The notes beneath the pieces are model-generated. The model saw nothing but the letters and a program-made list of their open reading frames with translations. It did not search any database and was not told the DNA's origin. A program made the translations under genes and the position numbers. A stretch of DNA of 64,000 bases from Allantophomopsis cytisporea (lineage: Eukaryota; Ascomycota; Leotiomycetes; Phacidiales; Phacidiaceae), in contig CP103024.1 in the NCBI GenBank assembly GCA_024752435.1, positions 1,178,001 through 1,242,000 on the forward strand, written 5' to 3'. This document shows, in pieces, positions 1 through 11,967 of the stretch; positions within the stretch are counted from its first letter, which is position 1; the number at the start of each line of letters is the position of its first letter.

Positions 1-16
1 ACAGCTACTGAAGATT

Positions 17-1481
17 CTAGGATCGACGGCTTACTGGGACCCGGATCATCCATTGCAGAATCTCGTATGCAATCTCTGAAACTGCAAGTCCTGTGGTCTC
101 GGAAACACTGTCATAAATCGGAGAATATTCTACAATGTCAGATCCAATGATCTTCAACCCAGCCTTCGATAGGCCCTCAATGATCTGCAACAACTCCCTC
201 GTCGTCCATCCTCCAGGTTCGATAGTGCCAGTAGCAGGTGCGAAAGCTACCATGGATTATCAGCAGAAGTAATATCATTCGTTCATAGAAGAACTACTTA
301 CCAGGGTCAAGGACATCAATATCAACACTCAAGTAGACGAATTCATCACCAACGCGCTCCACTATCTTCTGGATGACCTTTTCAATTCCAAGAGTATCGA
401 GTTCTCTTGCACGGATATATTTAAATCCGCAGCGCAAATCATTATCCAGGTCGAAGTGTTCGTCAAACATTTGGCATCTGCTGCCAAGATGCATGTTACT
501 ATCATTGCTAAGCAGTCCCTCTTCATGCGCAATGTGAAGCATAGTGCCATGATTGATTTCCGAGTGCTTCGTTATGCCGCCGCCTAGCTGCTTTGGGTCC
601 CAGGTATCGAGATGGGAGTCGAAATGCAGCACGGCTACCCTGCCCCAGGTAGAGTGCAGGGCGCGGAGAATTGGTAATGCTTTAATAGTACTACATGAGC
701 CGTTGTCTTTCTTTTTCCCTCCTGCTATCTATTTTGCTGCTGGCCGCAAGATGATGATGAGGAAACTTACTGATGGTGTGATCGCCCCCTATGCTCAAAA
801 TTCGCAGAGCATCCGCTTTGGAAACATTCTTGGGTGAAAGCGCGTTGATGGCCTTCCATCCATCTTCCAGCTCTTTCAAGGCGTACATTTTATCAAATGG
901 CGTGTTGAAGATGTCTCCGCAATCTACAATCGTCGCCCAGTCGCGGAAAGGATTGACGCCGTGATCCATGCTGTGTCAACGTTAACACAGCCCAGCTATG
1001 TTACCTGTAACGTTTATGCTGTTTGTGTTTTTCTCTTTCTCATGTCACATATGGCGAGTAAACAAGGGAATAAATACCTCCATCCAGCTTCGGGAGATAT
1101 CCTTCTCGCCGCCATCCGCGCAGCCGTTGGCCCGAAGCGCGCCCCGGGCCGGTAGCTGACTCCCAGGTCAAACGGTGCTCCTACAATTGCTATATCGAAA
1201 GTCGAGTTCTGTGACGCAGAGAAACAGTCTTTGTAAGGGACATGAGCGAATGTTTGGATGCCATACGGTGATGTATCTTCGGAGTCGAAGGCGCGGTATT
1301 CGTAGGTGGGGGTTATAGATTTGGGTGTAGTGGACAAGGTACTAACGCGATGACGTCCGAAAATGGAATCGTCGATGAAAGATCTCTGGGGTTGAGATGG
1401 TTCTTGAAGAGGCTGTTGATGCGCTGCTACATGTTGGAGAATACTGAGTGCTATTGTGAGGGTGATCCCGAGTGAAGACAT
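17..1481 (-). CDS. Secreted agmatinase-like ureohydrolase (3' end uncertain)
   Basis: Predicted manganese ureohydrolase of the agmatinase/arginase family, which releases urea from agmatine or a related guanidino compound. Exons 1481-1078, 970-771, 679-302 and 246-17 join in frame to about 403 residues. The start is the ATG in front of a clear signal peptide (SLGITLTIALSILQHVAA), so the enzyme is probably secreted or vacuolar. Metal-binding blocks are visible: GGDHTI, HFDSHLDTWD and SVDIDVLDP, then AFAPATGT. The acceptor at 680 was chosen because it gives the family-typical GGDHTITLPILRAL; a nearer AG breaks the frame. The end is unsure: the frame stops at 17-19, but a GTAAGC donor-like site at 34-29 could lead to one more exon outside the window. 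Substrate is not decidable from sequence; agmatine is the family default. Confidence 0.85.
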
Positions 1482-2327
1482 CTTGAGAGGTAGGTGAAGG
1501 ATGGGATTGAAATAGGATTTCACGAGTATGAGGGGATTGCTCATTATATACTGTTTGTACATGGTAGGTGCATAGATAATAATCTTATTACCTTATGCTT
1601 ATATTTATGTCTAGTCATCATAATCTACTCTATTATCTTTCACCATGTTGAGAGTTGCCAGGAGGGGTATGTCCATCCGACTTCCAAGCCTTGATTTCAA
1701 GGCAGTACTTATGCGTCGGTATTTGCAAGTATCCATTACCATTTTTGATACAGATCATTCCCAGCCTTCCAAATTCATGAAAATCACCAGGGTTGTATAT
1801 ACTTTCCAATAATTTGTCGTCGTGATACAGTTATAGGACGATTTGGACCTGAGAGTAGGGTCGCATATCGGATAGATCCATACCCAGTAAATATAGACTG
1901 GTATTCACCAAATCCCGCCCCTCCATCATTATATCCCTGCAATTACGAAAATCATCTGGCGGGTATTCTGTCGACAGATGATATCAAGGATTTTCATTAT
2001 ACACCCTGTTATTGTGTACCATAGTCTACAGCTACTATGATTCGTCAATGCAACCTCCATGATTGGTCAAGCTGCCACTGGTTGCAGAAGGGCGGCGTTA
2101 CGCAGTCAGCAGCTCATGCATCAATACAGCCTCACTGAGATGACAGGCGATTGTCAGCTTTTCAAGTTGTACGGCAAATTTGTAAGGAAGTGAGTACGGG
2201 CAGTAATTATATATCTCAGCCTTATTTCGAACCTCCTCTCTCGACTCCTCTCTCCCTTCTTGTTCTTGACCATTTCATCATCGCTCTTCCTTTATTCATC
2301 ACAAGCCTGTTGAGACTAAGCATTACT
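1482..2327. other. Divergent intergenic region (ureohydrolase / calpain)
   Basis: Shared upstream region of two divergently transcribed genes. I see no coding potential, repeat or RNA gene in it. It must hold both promoters; no motif stands out. Confidence 0.6.
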
Positions 2328-5300
2328 ATGTCGGACAACGAATCTGGATCCAGCAATGACTCATCTTCATCCTCTAATGCCTCTTGGAATATCTTTGAAG
2401 GTCCCTATGCACGAAAACTTAATAGATCTAAAGTCAATACTAAGAAATCCTGCTCTTCAAAAATGAAATGTATCGCTCCCCAGGATGCTATCGATGAGTT
2501 TTGGCAGAAATTCAACACCAGAACACCAGGAAAAGGCTTGTACTCCATCAGCTTATATTCATTTCTCGAGACATACATAGTCCAGCTAACAGACCTCAGC
2601 AATAACCATTCTTCCACAGAATGTATATGCAGAAAAGGCTGGGTCTAAATCTGCACAAGGCCTAGTCCCCTCCCGAAACACCTCAAAGTCTTATGAAGAG
2701 GCGGCAAATATATGTCGCTCTAAAGTCTCGCAGATCGTCAAGGAGTGCCGCCGTGTAAATCAGAAATACCGTGACGCGCACTTCGACATTGAATTTGATC
2801 TCAAATGGGCCCAACGAGATTGTCTAGAAACACTTCCCACCGCAAATCCGCGTAAGTCGAAGTTTCGGCCGAATAGTGTCAAGCGGGTTGGAGACATTTT
2901 TGATACTCCGACGTTCTACATCGATGGCCCGACGGCAAACGATGTGAGACAGGGCAGAGATGGAGACTGCTGGTTCATGGCTGCACTATGCGCCATGTCC
3001 AATAAGCCTGGCCTGATCGAAAAAGTCTGTGTGGCGAGAGATGAGGCCGTTGGGGTCTATGGATTTGTATTCTGCCGAGATGGCGAGTGGAGGAGCGAGA
3101 TTATTGACGACAAATTATATTTAACACGAGCAGATTACGACGAGAGTTTCCTGGAGAGAATGATTTGGGAGGACCGCGAACGCATTTCTAGCGAAGAGGA
3201 TTATCGCCGTATTTATCAGACCAACTCTGGCGCCTTGTATTTTGCCCAATGTGAGAACCCAAATGAGACTTGGCTGCCGCTTTTGGAGAAGGCATACGCG
3301 AAAGCACATGGTGATTTTGCGAGCATTGAGGGCGGTTGGACGGGCGAGGGCATTGAAGATCTTACTGGTGGTGTCACTACCGAACTCTTCACTACCGATA
3401 TTTTAGATAAGGACTACTTTTGGGAACATGAGTTAAAGCAAGTCAACAAGGAGTTTCTCTTCGGCTGCTCAACTGGAATCTTCTGTGGCTGGGGTGAAAG
3501 GAAGGGCATCATGGAGGGTCACGCCTACAGCATACAGGAAGCCAGGGAACTTGATGGTCATCGCTTATTACTATTGAAAAATCCGTGGGGAAAGGGAGAA
3601 TGGACTGGGCCGTGGAGTGATGGCTCCAAGGAATGGACACCGGAGCGAATGGTGGCTCTTGGTCATACATTTGGCAATGACGGCAGCTTCTATATCTCGC
3701 TCGAAGACCTCCTTCGCAAAATGCAATCCTTCGATCGAACACGCATCTTCTCGGCTGATTGGAGCGTTGTTCAGGAATGGACAACGCTTAAGATCAGCTG
3801 GGTTGTTGATTATCATTCGACGAAATTCGAAATCTCTCTTGATAAGCCGACATCTGTCGTCATAGTTCTCTCACAGCTCGATGACCGTTACTTCCGTGGT
3901 CTTGAGGGCCAATATCGGTTTGAGCTTGCCTTTAGGGTTCATAAAGCTGGTGATCCTGAGTATATTGTACGCTCGCACAGAAACTACTGTATGTCTCGGA
4001 GTGTATCTGCGGAGCTTGACTTGGAGGAAGGGACATACCATGTCTTGCTTAAGATCAAAGCAACCAGAAACTTCAAATGCTTTCCGGTAGAGAAAGTTGT
4101 CAGAGACAACTGCAAGACTAATAGGGACAAATTGTTCAAGGTGGGCATGAGTTATGATTTGGCGCATTCTACAGGCCGGACTATCGAGACTGAGGAGGAG
4201 AAAAATGCTAAGAGTGCTGTTGAGAAAAAGAAACTGAATGAGGAGAAAGAGAAGCTCAAAAACAAGATGAGAGAGGAAAAGAAAAAGAAGAAGAAGGCGG
4301 AAGTCAAGGCGAAAAGAAAGTTGAAGTCTAAAAAGGAGAAGAAAATAAAGAGAAGACAAGAAAGGGAGGCTAAGAAACGGGAGGAATTTGAAGCTAAGAT
4401 GAGGGAGGAATTTGAAGCTAAGAAAAGAGCGGAAGCTGAGGCTAAGAAGAGGGAGGAAGCTGAAACTAAGAAGAGAGAAGAGGTTGAAGCAAGAAAGAGG
4501 GAGGAGAAGGCAAGTGAGAGTGATAAAGTGGTCCCTGATGAATCAGGTGATGAAGATAACAAAAAGCCTGGTGAGGAGAAAGGGTCGGCTGAAGTTAAGG
4601 TGGAAGATAAGACTGTAAAATCAAAGTCTTCCATTGATATTGATACCCCAGATACAGGGTCAGATTTCTCAAATTCAGAAGAATCCAAGCCCAAAGAATC
4701 CAAACCAGGTGGACCATCTCAGCCATCTGGAACCGGCCTCAGAAGATTCTCCTCCAGCGAAGGCCTTTCACCCACAACCACGACTTACAGAATGAATGTG
4801 CCAGGCCCAGACGATTACAGAAACTCTATGGCCGGACAAGCTCACATGACCCGAATGCCCTTCCGTCCTAGAATTTCCATGCCTCCACCGCCGCCCCCGA
4901 CTTTTCAACACCCACCACCATTTTTCGATTCAGATTCTGACACCGACACAGAGATATCCTCCATAGCATCCAGTGAGATATCAGAAATCATCGAGCGTGA
5001 GCGAAAACGCGCCAGTAGCTCGCCATCCCCACCGCAGGCGTCAACACCCGCTCCACCTGCCAAGGCCGAGGAGGAGGAAGACGAGTTTGAGAAAGATCCT
5101 TGGAACGCATTTGTCGTCGTTGGCCTCAGAGTTTATAGTCTAAAGGCGAAGGTCACGATGCGTGTCCTGAGACCACACGAGTGGGAGGAGGGCAATCAGC
5201 TTGATATCGATGATAGCAACGTTGATGCTACAATTGAGGAGAAGAAAGATGGGAAGGCTGTTGGGTTTAGGGGTAGTATAGGTGCTCTCGGTGAGGCAAA

Positions 5301-5373
5301 CGAGAAGGGGGATACAGTCGTGGAAAAGATGGAAGAGATTGAGGAGGAAAACAAGGTTGAAGTACTTGATTAA
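2328..5373 (+). CDS. Calpain-family cysteine protease with charged coiled-coil tail
   Basis: Calcium-type papain-fold protease (peptidase C2). Exons 2328-2535 and 2600-5373 give about 993 residues. The catalytic triad is visible: Cys193 in GRDGDCWFMAAL, His377 in GHAYSIQEA and Asn397 in LLLKNPWGKGEW. A C2L-like domain follows (about 430-530). Residues about 560-720 are Lys/Glu-rich coiled coil containing five or so 8-residue repeats (KREEFEAK type), then a Pro/Ser-rich stretch and an acidic C-terminus. The intron is best modelled as GC-AG (2536-2599, CTAAC branch site at 2586-2590). It gives the junction TPGK-AITILPQNVYAEKA, which fits fungal calpains; no GT donor in the area keeps frame with it. 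Most fungal calpains lack the long coiled tail, which suggests a scaffolded or cytoskeletal role (inference). Confidence 0.88.
4371..4506 (+). repeat. 24-bp imperfect coding repeats in calpain tail
   Basis: About five imperfect 24-bp units encode KREEFEAK, MREEFEAK, KRAEAEAK, KREEAETK and KREEVEAR. They keep an uninterrupted charged heptad-like coiled coil. Unit number may vary among strains. Confidence 0.75.
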
Positions 5374-6523
5374 GTTTTATTGATTTTGGGCACTTGTAGT
5401 TGTGATAAGACTGGTGATATTTCGGGTACTGTTGCCGATTCCATTATGCGGAGCAAGTGTAATGTTGAAGCTTATGGGTAATTCCACTCTAGTAATCAAT
5501 ATATATGTTTACGTGGTTGTCACTGGATGTGAGTTTTTGGGAGTGCACCCAACTCATGAAGCAATAGTCCGGGCGTATGCCCTATATATATATATATATA
5601 TATATACAAATACCACATCTATACTTGCTAAAATAAAAATGAAATATGGAACCGTCGTATCACGTACAATCATATACTTAGAGTTATCAACAACAGCGTT
5701 CTAGGATATCTAAACAGTGTATCTTATTACACAGTGCATATTGATGCAATCTCTTTCCTTCCTTGCCACCGTTATTGCTTCTGTAAACCCTCAAGGGGCA
5801 ATACAAAGAGTCTAGCTGGTCTAAACATTAAATCGTGGTCAACCAGTCAGTTTTCTGCGATCTTGAGAGTAATTGAAGGTCTTTAGAGGTAGCTCATCTA
5901 ACATGTAAGTATCTTTCCCTTGTCGCACGCATGAGTCGAATGTGATCTAGGGTTATAGGAATTGAATTGTAGAAAAAATTACTTGAATGGTACTCTGTCT
6001 GCTATAATAAATAAAGAACATATGTTAACCGAAGATACTGGGTCGTAAAGTGTTCTTAACAAGCCCACTACCACGGATAATATCCCTGCTAACTCTAAGA
6101 TCAAGACAAACCTGCCAGAGTCTTCAGGAGCAAGTTGAATTTAAGAGCTAACCAGACTGGATGTGATCTTAACCTTGACAGCTCATTGTTGAAAGCAATG
6201 TTCACAACTGCAAAGGCTTTCGACCGTAAAGTTGTATTCTGACTCAAACAGACGTACAAACTCTGCTACAGGTTCAACAATGCTGTGAAGATAAAGGAGA
6301 AAACTCCTACAAGAATGGTCAGTTGTCCATTCGCATCGTAATCGAACATCAATGGTCCTTCTGCTCCCTACCTGTGGTCCTTAGCCGTTCGCACCCCAAT
6401 CAACATAGAACTTAGAGAATTGACAATGAGCAATCACCATCATGTTCAAATTGGCGCAAACAGCGAGGTAGATGTTGATATTATTCATCTCCATCATATG
6501 TACACGTCCATCCCAATGCATGC
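5374..6523. other. Convergent intergenic region
   Basis: Lies between the 3' ends of the calpain and NDUFB7 genes. It is AT-rich, with many stops in all frames and a (TA)12 run. No gene recognised. Confidence 0.6.
5583..5606. repeat. (TA)12 microsatellite
   Basis: Twelve uninterrupted TA units just downstream of the calpain gene. Confidence 0.95.
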
Positions 6524-6951
6524 TTAGTTGCTTCTTGCTCCATCCTTGGCTGCTCTGAGCTCGTCCATCTTCTTCACCCGCTTCTTGAACTCCTCGTATT
6601 GGCACTTCTCGTAACTGTGTCTCTCTGTCTATAACCTCATAGCATCAGTGGTCGGTTCATATCATATCGTCTTCTCAGTCGCATACCTCACACTTCCATG
6701 GGAGGTAGTATTCTTCGTATCGGCAGCGGTTGAGTGGGATAAGAAGGCCAGCACAGCTATCTCTGTAGGCGAGTGGAAGCTTGGCGTCGGACATGGCTTC
6801 TCTAGAGGCAGCTATTTACATGAGGGTCAGCCAATGGCTATATCCGGGATCTGGATTTGAAGCTGTAATAAGAGCTTCAAAGACCTCGAAATCACTCACT
6901 AGTGGAAGAGCCAAGGCCTACAGCCTCTTTGATGGATTCAACGACAGTCAT
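6524..6951 (-). CDS. NDUFB7: NADH:ubiquinone oxidoreductase (complex I) subunit NDUFB7/B18
   Basis: Accessory subunit of respiratory complex I on the intermembrane-space side of the mitochondrial inner membrane. The gene is split into three small exons: 6951-6900, 6811-6687 and 6628-6524. They join to 93 residues with every phase closing. It carries the diagnostic twin CX9C (CHCH) fold, CAGLLIPLNRC and CETERHSYEKC, which is oxidised by the Mia40 pathway, and ends in the family-typical MDELRAAKDGARSN. The start ATG gives MTVVESIKEAVGLGSS; an ATG in exon 2 would also be possible but would leave exon 1 unexplained. It lies head-to-head with the MBP1-like gene, 421 bp away. Confidence 0.9.
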
Positions 6952-7372
6952 GTTGTGCAATTGGGGTCTCGCGATGGGGAAATCGTGAGCAAATGGGCGT
7001 TAATGAATTGGCAATCGTAATATGTCGTCGCTCTCCAAAGTCGTCCGTCGCTCGAATAGTACAAGCGCGCATTGTTGGTACCTGACATTTTAGGTTGCAG
7101 TCCATGACAGCTTTGTCGCGCATATACGCGCTCCGCGTCTCCCACATCTACGAAATTCATCCCTGTCGCGTCACTTCAACCATAATCGATTGCGATTGTC
7201 AAAAATACCATCTTCACGGTGTCGCATCACCATTCCGGCGTGGAGTTGGAATTTGCGCACCTCCAGATACTTGTAGTCCGCGCTGCGGCTACATATTCGT
7301 CTCAGCGCATCGCGTTACAGCTACTCCACACAATCCATACCAGAGCTTGCAATTATCGACAAATCGACAAAG
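6952..7372. promoter_or_regulatory. Divergent promoter NDUFB7 / MBP1-like with ACGCG cluster
   Basis: 421 bp between two divergent start codons. It holds four ACGCG/CGCGT pentamers (7126-7130, 7134-7138, 7167-7171, 7311-7315). This is the core of the MCB box bound by MBF-type complexes, to which the downstream gene product belongs. Autoregulation is an inference. Confidence 0.45.
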
Positions 7373-9502
7373 ATGGTTAAAGCCGCTGCCGGCCCTGGCG
7401 TTTATAGCGCTACTTACAGTAACGTATGTTCAATCACTTATCTGATGCGTCTCATAATACTGATGATTGTCAGATACCTGTTTATGAGTTTCAATTCGGC
7501 GTCGACCTCAAAGAGCATGTTATGCGCCGTCGCCATGATGATTGGATCAACGCTACTCACATTTTAAAAGCTGCCGGATTCGACAAGCCAGCACGAACTC
7601 GGATCTTAGAGCGAGAGGTACAAAAAGAGCTGCATGAGAAGGTTCAAGGTGGTTATGGAAAGTATCAAGGTATGCATATCCTAAACAGATGTCTTACTTC
7701 TTACTGACCTTTACCAGGTACCTGGGTCCCACTTGATCATGGTGAAGCACTTGCGCAGCGAAACGGCGTATATGAGAAGCTCCGTACGATCTTCGAATTC
7801 AAACCAGGTCATGATAGTCCACCACCTGCTCCGAAACATACTACAAACAAGCCTAAGGTGACTAAGAAGCCAGCGGTACCGAAATGGAATAGTGAGTTAT
7901 TGATTATCTGATATTATATCAAAAGCTTACAATCAAGAAAAAGTGGGTGCGCCATCTAGGGTGAGAGAGGAATCGTACGACAACATCAGTTCCCAGCTCA
8001 ATGATGACGAGACTCCGGATGATATGACTGTTGCATCAGCATCGTACATGGGCGAAGATGATGGTTTCCCTATGTCACAACCTTCAACGGGTCACCGCAA
8101 GCGCAAGGCTGACCAGATCTCTACACCAAACCTTATCGAACAGACACACATGGTCTACTCTGACGAATTGCTTGATTACTTCATGCTATCACAAGCAGAC
8201 GAGCCAACTCAGAGACCAGAGCCACCTCCAAACTTCCAGCCTGATTGGATTATTGATTCTGATGGCCACACAGCAATGCACTGGGCTTGTGCTATGGGAG
8301 ATACTGAGGTCATGAAGCAATTGAAGCGATTTGGTGCTTCAACCACCTGTGAGAATGTCAGGGGTGAGACGCCGCTTATGCGTGCAGTTCTTTTCACAAA
8401 TTGTAGTGATAAGCAGAGCATGCCATTGGTTGTGAAGGAGCTCATTGACACCATCAACCGTATAGACCTCTTTGGTTCTACTGCAATTCATCATGCGGCT
8501 GCTTTAACTGCCAGTCGATCAAAGCACCAAGTTGCTAGATATTACTTGGATGTCATCTTGAACAAGATGCAGGAGTTGTGGGATCAGGAAGAAGTTGTAC
8601 GACTTTTGGACGCTCAGGACTCCAACGGTAACACTGCGTGTCATATCGCTGCCAAGGGCAAGGCCAGAAAGTGTGTTAGAGCATTAATCGGTCGAGGTGC
8701 ATCCACTGACATCCCCAACCATGAGGGAGTTCTTGCCGAGGATCTCATTCAGCAACTCAACAGCAAACCAAGAGACCATCAGCCCCAAGCCTCATCATCT
8801 CCATTTGCGCCAGATTCACATCGCCATATGCCACAACAAGGTCCAGTGTCGACGAGCTTGTCTCGTCACACAACATCGCATCATTCCGAGGCCGCTATGA
8901 GTGTTGAGTCTAAGGTCACACCATTGATCTTAGAGAAGTTTCAAGGTCTTGCTCAGGCATTCGATGAGGAATTGATTGACCGTGACAATTCCGAGAAGGA
9001 GGCGAAGCGCATCTTAAACACCACTCACCTTGAGTTGGCCACCATTCGTGAACAAATCGCGGATCTTGGAGCTGCAGAAGAACCCGAAAACGTCGACCAA
9101 GAACAGCAGGCACAGTTGGTACAAGCTGAAAGAACAATTATGAGCGTTGTTGAACACCAGCAACAAATCCGCCTGAATGCTTTGGTCAAACAAGAAGAGG
9201 GCGTCACCAACAGTTCGTCTCTGTTCGAGAACGGTGATGACAAGTCTGAAGAGAAGATACACCTCATCACTCGCTTCCTTGCCGAGCAGAAGAAGCGAAC
9301 TGAGCTTGTACAGGAGTATGCAGATGCTCTCAGCCTTGCCGGTATGGGAGAGAAGGGTGAAATGTACAGGAAGTTGATTGTCAAGTGCTTGAACATCAAG
9401 GAGGATGAAGTTGATGAGACCCTTGATTCTCTTATTTCAGTGCTGGAAGAAGACAAAGTCGACACCAATGGTGGAGAGATGCTTCTAGCTGAAGATATGT
9501 AA
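7373..9502 (+). CDS. MBP1: APSES-ankyrin cell-cycle transcription factor (MBF/SBF type)
   Basis: DNA-binding subunit of the G1/S MBF-type complex (Mbp1/Swi4/Res family). Exons are 7373-7423, 7474-7669, 7718-7891 and 7944-9502, about 659 residues. The start gives MVKAAAGPGVYSATYSN, followed by the KilA-N/APSES DNA-binding domain (about 18-115: VYEFQFGVDLKEHVMRRR, WINATHILKAAGF, GKYQGTWVPLDHGEALA). Ankyrin repeats span about 245-420 (DGHTAMHWACAMGD, GSTAIHHAAAL, NGNTACHIAAKGKARKC). A coiled-coil C-terminal region probably pairs with a Swi6/Cdc10 partner. The last acceptor may instead be at 7937, adding two lysines; both keep the frame. Members switch on DNA-replication and cyclin genes through ACGCGT sites. 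Confidence 0.93.
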
Positions 9503-10960
9503 TGGTTGGAAATGACTTAGGGAGGGCAATTTGGGTGTTTGGCATGCAAATGGTAAGGGATAGGTTAAATCTCGTTGGCGTTTATACTTTGGCTGAGGAG
9601 TTGCACCATCCATGGAGGATACTTGATCGTCTCCACAGTTACTTTTCTTTCATCTGGACTTACGAAATACACGTCTCCCGTCATAACTTGCTAGCCGTGA
9701 CAACGCAGGGTGATTCAAGATAAACAAGGTAGCTTGTCCAACGGCGTGGAACCATGAGACGGCCAATTTATAAGTAAGTCAAGATCCTCTTGTATTCACA
9801 ATCCCGACGAACAGCTCCCCACCAAGAAAATCGCCAATATCCTGATGACAAAACCCAACCTGTCATATTTGTGCTACCTTACCTTTCCCAGCCAGTCTCT
9901 TTACTATTTGCTTACCGAGCGGACACCTTCTTGGCAGAGAGTTTCCATCTTGCTACACCGCAAGAACCAAGTCCATCAAAATCTGCAGTAAGCTCATGCA
10001 CAATTTTCATATCGACAAGCTTCTTATGGGCTTCAATAAGATAGCAAACCCATTTGAAACCTTGCTGCTTTGTGACGATTTAAGTATGCCCTCAACATAT
10101 GATAGGTCTTTAGATTCCTTGACAGCGACAGAACTTGATTCCTATACACCGTCCTTTCAGATATGAGAGATGTTGCTGCCTAGTTAGAGTGGTGGAGGGA
10201 AAGTATTGGATGGGAATTTTCAGCCAAGGCTTAACGATTCTATCTACTCGAATCCGAAAGGGTTGGCAGAAGTTAAAGCAGCCTGCTGGAGACTGCAATG
10301 GTCTTTGGAAGGTATTCCCATACAACAATGCGATATTGGAAAAAGAACAAGCGCTTATAGATTTCATCACCTACTTTATAGTCCTAAATAACATATTTCA
10401 CTTGATAATAGAGACAAATTAAAGCTTGGTATATGTGCTGAGAGAGATAGCACAATATTTGGATAAGCTGATCAAGTGAATAGCCTTTACGTATGTAAGC
10501 TATGCTCTTGCATGTGAATTAGCCTGTCATTTATCAAACGAACATGCCTTCAATATAAAGTTCCCGATTCTTGCACCGCTCGACACTAAATAAGCAAGTC
10601 GGGATTTAAAGTCTAGTAGTTATTTGAGTAACAAATGAACATCTCCTAAGTTGTTGTGCTGTATTTAAAATTCTCCACCAAATATAATCTTGATAACTAA
10701 TTCAAATGTTCTTTTCAAATGAAATACCCAGTCATCTATTCGTAATTGGTCATGTGATATAATCGCTGTCTCTCGGGGATAACAAGTCTTTGTTAAGTTG
10801 AAGTTCGTCACTATCTCTGGCTCGCTAAGAAAATCCGGGGAAATTCATGATACGACATTGATCTCGCCCTACTGCTATAAGTACCATAATTCATAGAAGC
10901 AGAAATGCAGTAAAACTATAGACGCCATAAGATTCGCTCAGACGAGTCCGACGATACGCA
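9503..10960. other. Intergenic region, no gene recognised
   Basis: 1.46 kb between the MBP1-like and HIT genes. Open frames up to about 95 codons are AT-rich and unlike any family I know. The downstream half is notably AT-rich. Confidence 0.55.
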
Positions 10961-11554
10961 ATGTCCTTCTCGCCGTCCTGCCCCTTCTGTGAAATAGCTT
11001 CCACCTACAAACTCTCTACGAAGCCCGATCCCGAATTACTCAGTCCGTCAGCCTTTATCGTTCTCAACTCGCCATTATGCATGGCCTTCCTCGACATCAT
11101 GCCGTTGTCGCCAGGGCACCTGCTCGTGACTACGAGGCAACACCATGAGAAGATCTCCGAGGTGTCGGATGAGGAGGCAAGGGATCTAGGGCGTTGGCTG
11201 CCTATTTTGAGTCGGGTGTTGGCAAATGTTACGGGGGTGCATGATTGGAACATTGTACAGAACAATGGTATATAGAATCCCGGAGCCTCTTGCAATGTAT
11301 GTGGGGGAACTTGGTGCTGATTTATGTGTGTTATAGGTGCCGCGGCAGCTCAAGTTGTTCCACATGTCCATTTTCATATCATACCTCGACCTGCGCTCAC
11401 GGCGGAATTACGAAATCGATCTTTTACAATGTTTGGGAGAGGGCAGAGGAGTGAACGGGACGATGATGAGGCGGCAGATCTGTCACAAAAACTAAGGGAG
11501 GAATTGGCTCGGGAAGTGGAACGATTAGACAGGAAACATGAGGTGAAGCTATGA
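10961..11554 (+). CDS. HIT (histidine triad) family nucleotide hydrolase/transferase
   Basis: Small nucleotide-binding protein of the HIT superfamily, which cleaves nucleoside phosphoramidates or dinucleotide polyphosphates. Exons 10961-11267 and 11337-11554 make 174 residues. The histidine triad is His112-x-His114-x-His116 in QVVPHVHFHIIPRP, with His112 the likely nucleophile. An N-terminal CPFC pair (Cys7, Cys10) resembles the zinc site of HINT-branch proteins. MAFLDIMPLSPGHLLVTTRQHHE is the conserved strand-helix region. The C-terminus is a charged helix (LREELAREVERLDRK). It resembles the yeast Hnt1 branch more than Fhit; the exact substrate is not decidable. Confidence 0.9.
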
Positions 11555-11967
11555 TTTTTTATTCTTTTCTTGTATTTATTGAGCAGCGCTTTGGAGTTGG
11601 TTCTCTTTTTGTTGTAGTTCTAGGAATTTTGGTACTCGTTACAAACTGCCAGGCTCTGGGTAGTTGATAAGAGCATTGTATGGACTCTTTGTACCTACCT
11701 CATTCGACTGAAGATATCAGATTTTGAAAGATTATCGCTCTCACTACTACTGGCACTGCTGCCAGTCTGGAACTGCTCGGCGCAGGCAAATATTTCATAC
11801 CTAGAGAAGCCTACATTTCTCTACTTTCTACTTCGTCGGAGTACTTAACGAAATAGTCATACTTCATCTCATCGGGCTCACTTTCTCACTTTCGATGTTC
11901 GATATAGATTCCCTTCTACGATGTTTACACCTCTACAATATCAGCAATCGACATATTGGCTTCGGAT
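11555..11967. other. Intergenic / 5' leader of HELAH gene
   Basis: 413 bp with no gene. Two upstream ATGs (11895 and 11921) open frames that overlap the next gene's start out of frame, so they could act as upstream ORFs if they are in the transcript. Confidence 0.5.

Noticed and set aside
4152..4703. 183-codon minus-strand frame rich in Ser, Leu and Phe
   Set aside because: Mirror image of the Lys/Glu-rich calpain coiled coil (AAG/GAG read as CTT/CTC).
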